In this document: one piece after another, positions 5,557-5,810 of the stretch
Position numbering within the stretch: position 1 is the first letter of the stretch
Layout: the number at the start of each line of letters is the position of its first letter
Source: Microcaldota archaeon
GTDB lineage: Archaea > Micrarchaeota > Micrarchaeia > Anstonellales > J096
NCBI GenBank assembly: GCA_026396375.1
Contig: JAPLWW010000100.1
Location: 1-5,810 of the forward strand
Length of the DNA stretch: 5,810 bases
Direction of reading: 5' to 3'
Translations under genes and position numbers: made by a program
Notes under the pieces: generated by a model
The model's input: the letters and a program-made list of their open reading frames with translations, nothing else
Told to the model about the DNA's origin: nothing
Databases searched by the model: none

Positions 5557-5810
5557 ATGATAAATGATATAATTAAGGTATATGGAATATACATCATCCT
5601 GATTGTAGCCCTTGCAGGGATTTCCATTCTTCTTTTCGATTCAAATTCGCCAATAAGCCTTTTTGGGGACAAGGGCACAGTCTCAAAGTGCTCGCCTGAC
5701 GACCCTTCCTGCGTGCCAGGGACGTCTTCATTATCAACATCAGGCAAGAATTCGAAAAATTTAGGATCCTATGGGATAGAGGGGCTGAGCGGTTTCGGAA
5801 CGCCAACGCT
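5557..5810 (+). CDS. Membrane-anchored extracytoplasmic protein, 5' part only
   Basis: Eighty-four codons are visible before the window ends, with no stop in frame. The N-terminus is MINDIIKVYG followed by a hydrophobic helix at about residues 9-27, then a polar region rich in Ser, Gly, Asn and Pro. This is the pattern of a signal anchor or uncleaved signal peptide with an exported domain. Two Cys sit close together in CSPDDPSC (residues 45-52). The frame is closed upstream by TAA at 5539-5541, so the start lies at ATG 5557 or at GTG 5545 or TTG 5548; ATG is preferred on codon type, GTG on promoter spacing. There is no Shine-Dalgarno sequence. I do not recognise the family. The stretch 5503-5556 before it is intergenic, so it is probably transcribed separately from the glycosyltransferase operon. 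Confidence 0.7.
   Translation, partial: MINDIIKVYGIYIILIVALAGISILLFDSNSPISLFGDKGTVSKCSPDDPSCVPGTSSLSTSGKNSKNLGSYGIEGLSGFGTPT

Noticed and set aside
1..5810. CRISPR arrays, tRNA or rRNA genes, insertion sequences
   Set aside because: No regularly spaced short repeats, no cloverleaf-like or rRNA-like stretches in the short gaps, and no transposase-like protein or flanking inverted repeats were seen.

Overview
The window looks like a piece of an archaeal chromosome, probably from a DPANN-type or similar uncultivated lineage. Several things point that way. AT-rich boxes of the form TTTTAAAA or TTTTTAAA sit about 24-28 bp from start codons, as archaeal TATA boxes do with leaderless mRNAs. Ends of transcription units carry oligo-T tracts rather than stem-loops. 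Arg is mostly AGG/AGA and Ile is often ATA. The gene types (DPM1-like GT2, GT4, GT2, GT-C-like membrane protein, MopE-like surface protein) fit an archaeal cell-surface and glycosylation region. The assignment below domain level is a guess.

Layout: (1) 1-1051, + strand: the C-terminal 349 residues of a surface protein that begins before the window. It has Cys-rich MopE-type repeats, two related beta-sandwich-like domains joined by Pro-rich linkers, and a C-terminal membrane anchor. (2) 1103-1807, - strand: a DPM1/ALG5-like GT2 glycosyltransferase that converges on the first gene and ends in an oligo-T terminator. (3) 1827-1834: one palindromic TATA-like box midway between this gene and the divergent + strand operon. 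(4) 1855-5502, + strand: a compact operon of a GT4 glycosyltransferase, a GT2 glycosyltransferase and a large polytopic membrane protein. The genes are joined by 4-base ATGA overlaps. The membrane protein gene is split between two frames by an apparent one-base deletion near 4367-4401. (5) 5503-5556: a short gap with oligo-T tracts and a TATA-like box. (6) 5557 to the window end: the start of a membrane-anchored, Ser/Gly-rich extracytoplasmic protein.

Working model (inference): the DPM1-like enzyme would charge a polyprenyl-phosphate with a sugar, the GT4 and GT2 enzymes would extend a lipid-linked or surface glycan on the cytoplasmic face, and the GT-C-like membrane protein would act on the outer face. 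The flanking anchored proteins carry or may carry N-glycosylation sequons and could be substrates. No RNA gene, CRISPR array, insertion sequence or mobile element was seen. No complete, wholly new system is evident. The best leads are the symmetric divergent promoter, the frameshift, and the architecture of the first surface protein.
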